Positions 5,880-6,139 of a stretch of DNA of 6,139 nt are shown here, piece by piece (position 1 is the stretch's first letter; the number at the start of each line of letters is the position of its first letter). The translations under genes and the position numbers were made by a program. Where the stretch lies: NCBI GenBank assembly GCA_022703295.1, contig JAKLDX010000073.1:1-6139 (forward strand), written 5' to 3'. The notes beneath the pieces were generated by a model. The model was given only the letters and a program-made list of their open reading frames with translations. It was not told the DNA's origin and searched no databases. This stretch comes from Candidatus Omnitrophota bacterium (GTDB lineage: Bacteria; Omnitrophota; Gorgyraeia; 2-01-FULL-45-10).

Positions 5880-6139
5880 ATGGCGGAAAAAAAGATAAAA
5901 CTGGATATAGGCTGCGGCGCAAATAAGATAGCGGAAGACTTTGTCGGCATAGACATAGTTCCGCCGGCGGATATAGTGATGGATGTATCAAGTAAGCCGC
6001 TTCCTTTTGAAGATAATTCCGTCGATGAAATATATTGTTCTCATGTAATGGAACACGTCGAGAATCCGAGATTTGTAATAAGCCAGATGTATCGGGTGTT
6101 GAAAAGAGGCTCACGGCTGATACTGCAATATCCTCATTT
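5880..6139 (+). CDS. Second class I SAM methyltransferase, 3' end cut by the window
   Basis: An ATG at 5880 lies one base after the previous stop (TAAGATG), with GAGGAG at 5866-5871 eight bases upstream. The frame stays open for 86 codons to the right edge. The visible protein begins MAEKKIKLDIGCGANKIAED, with the SAM-binding glycine motif LDIGCG at 8-13. It continues with FVGIDIVPPADIVMDVSSKP (acidic D25 in GIDI), LPFEDNSVDEIYCSHVMEH and then VLKRGSRLILQYPHF. The layout matches Methyltransf_11-type proteins, especially the short predicted SAM-dependent methyltransferases common in polysaccharide loci, which start almost directly at motif I. It shows little similarity to the preceding methyltransferase beyond the motifs, so the two are not a recent duplication. 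Function in glycan or lipid methylation is inferred from context only. The C-terminal half, which would hold acceptor-specific parts, is not visible. Confidence 0.85.
   Translation, partial: MAEKKIKLDIGCGANKIAEDFVGIDIVPPADIVMDVSSKPLPFEDNSVDEIYCSHVMEHVENPRFVISQMYRVLKRGSRLILQYPH

Overview
The window reads as part of a surface-polysaccharide (EPS, capsule or O-antigen) biosynthesis locus from a bacterium. All eight genes lie on the + strand. Most adjoining genes overlap by 1 or 4 nt or are 1-13 nt apart; the largest gap is 37 nt. This looks like one long operon whose promoter lies left of the window. GC content is intermediate. ATA is the dominant isoleucine codon and AGG is frequent for arginine. 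That codon style, together with an EPS-type MarR regulator, fits Omnitrophota or a similar uncultured Gram-negative phylum. The lineage is a guess from style, not a measurement.

Layout: (1) 3-290, the C-terminal part of an EPS-associated MarR-family regulator. (2) 294-1637, a two-domain protein joining a GT2 glycosyltransferase to a cytidylyltransferase-like domain with an eroded active site. (3) 1640-2449, a TIM-barrel sugar isomerase/epimerase. (4) 2446-3237, an IolB-like cupin isomerase. (5) 3251-4177, a PEP-condensing synthase of the DAHP synthase family with an altered acceptor-sugar motif and an insertion. (6) 4177-4887, a CMP-sugar synthetase (NeuA/KdsB superfamily) with a near-complete active site. 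(7) 4925-5878, a SAM methyltransferase. (8) 5880 to the right edge, the start of a second SAM methyltransferase.

How they may work together: genes 3-6 have the same kinds of step as the Kdo route (isomerase, PEP-condensing synthase, CMP-activating enzyme), but every step is filled by a different family member. My inference is that the cassette makes and CMP-activates an unusual 3-deoxy-2-ulosonic acid. Gene 2 would transfer it or a neighbouring sugar, and the methyltransferases could methylate the glycan. No sialic-acid-type synthase (NeuB), Kdo phosphatase or inositol-catabolism neighbour is present. This candidate pathway is the most interesting content of the window.

No RNA genes, CRISPR arrays, mobile elements or long non-coding stretches were seen; the longest gap between genes is 37 nt.
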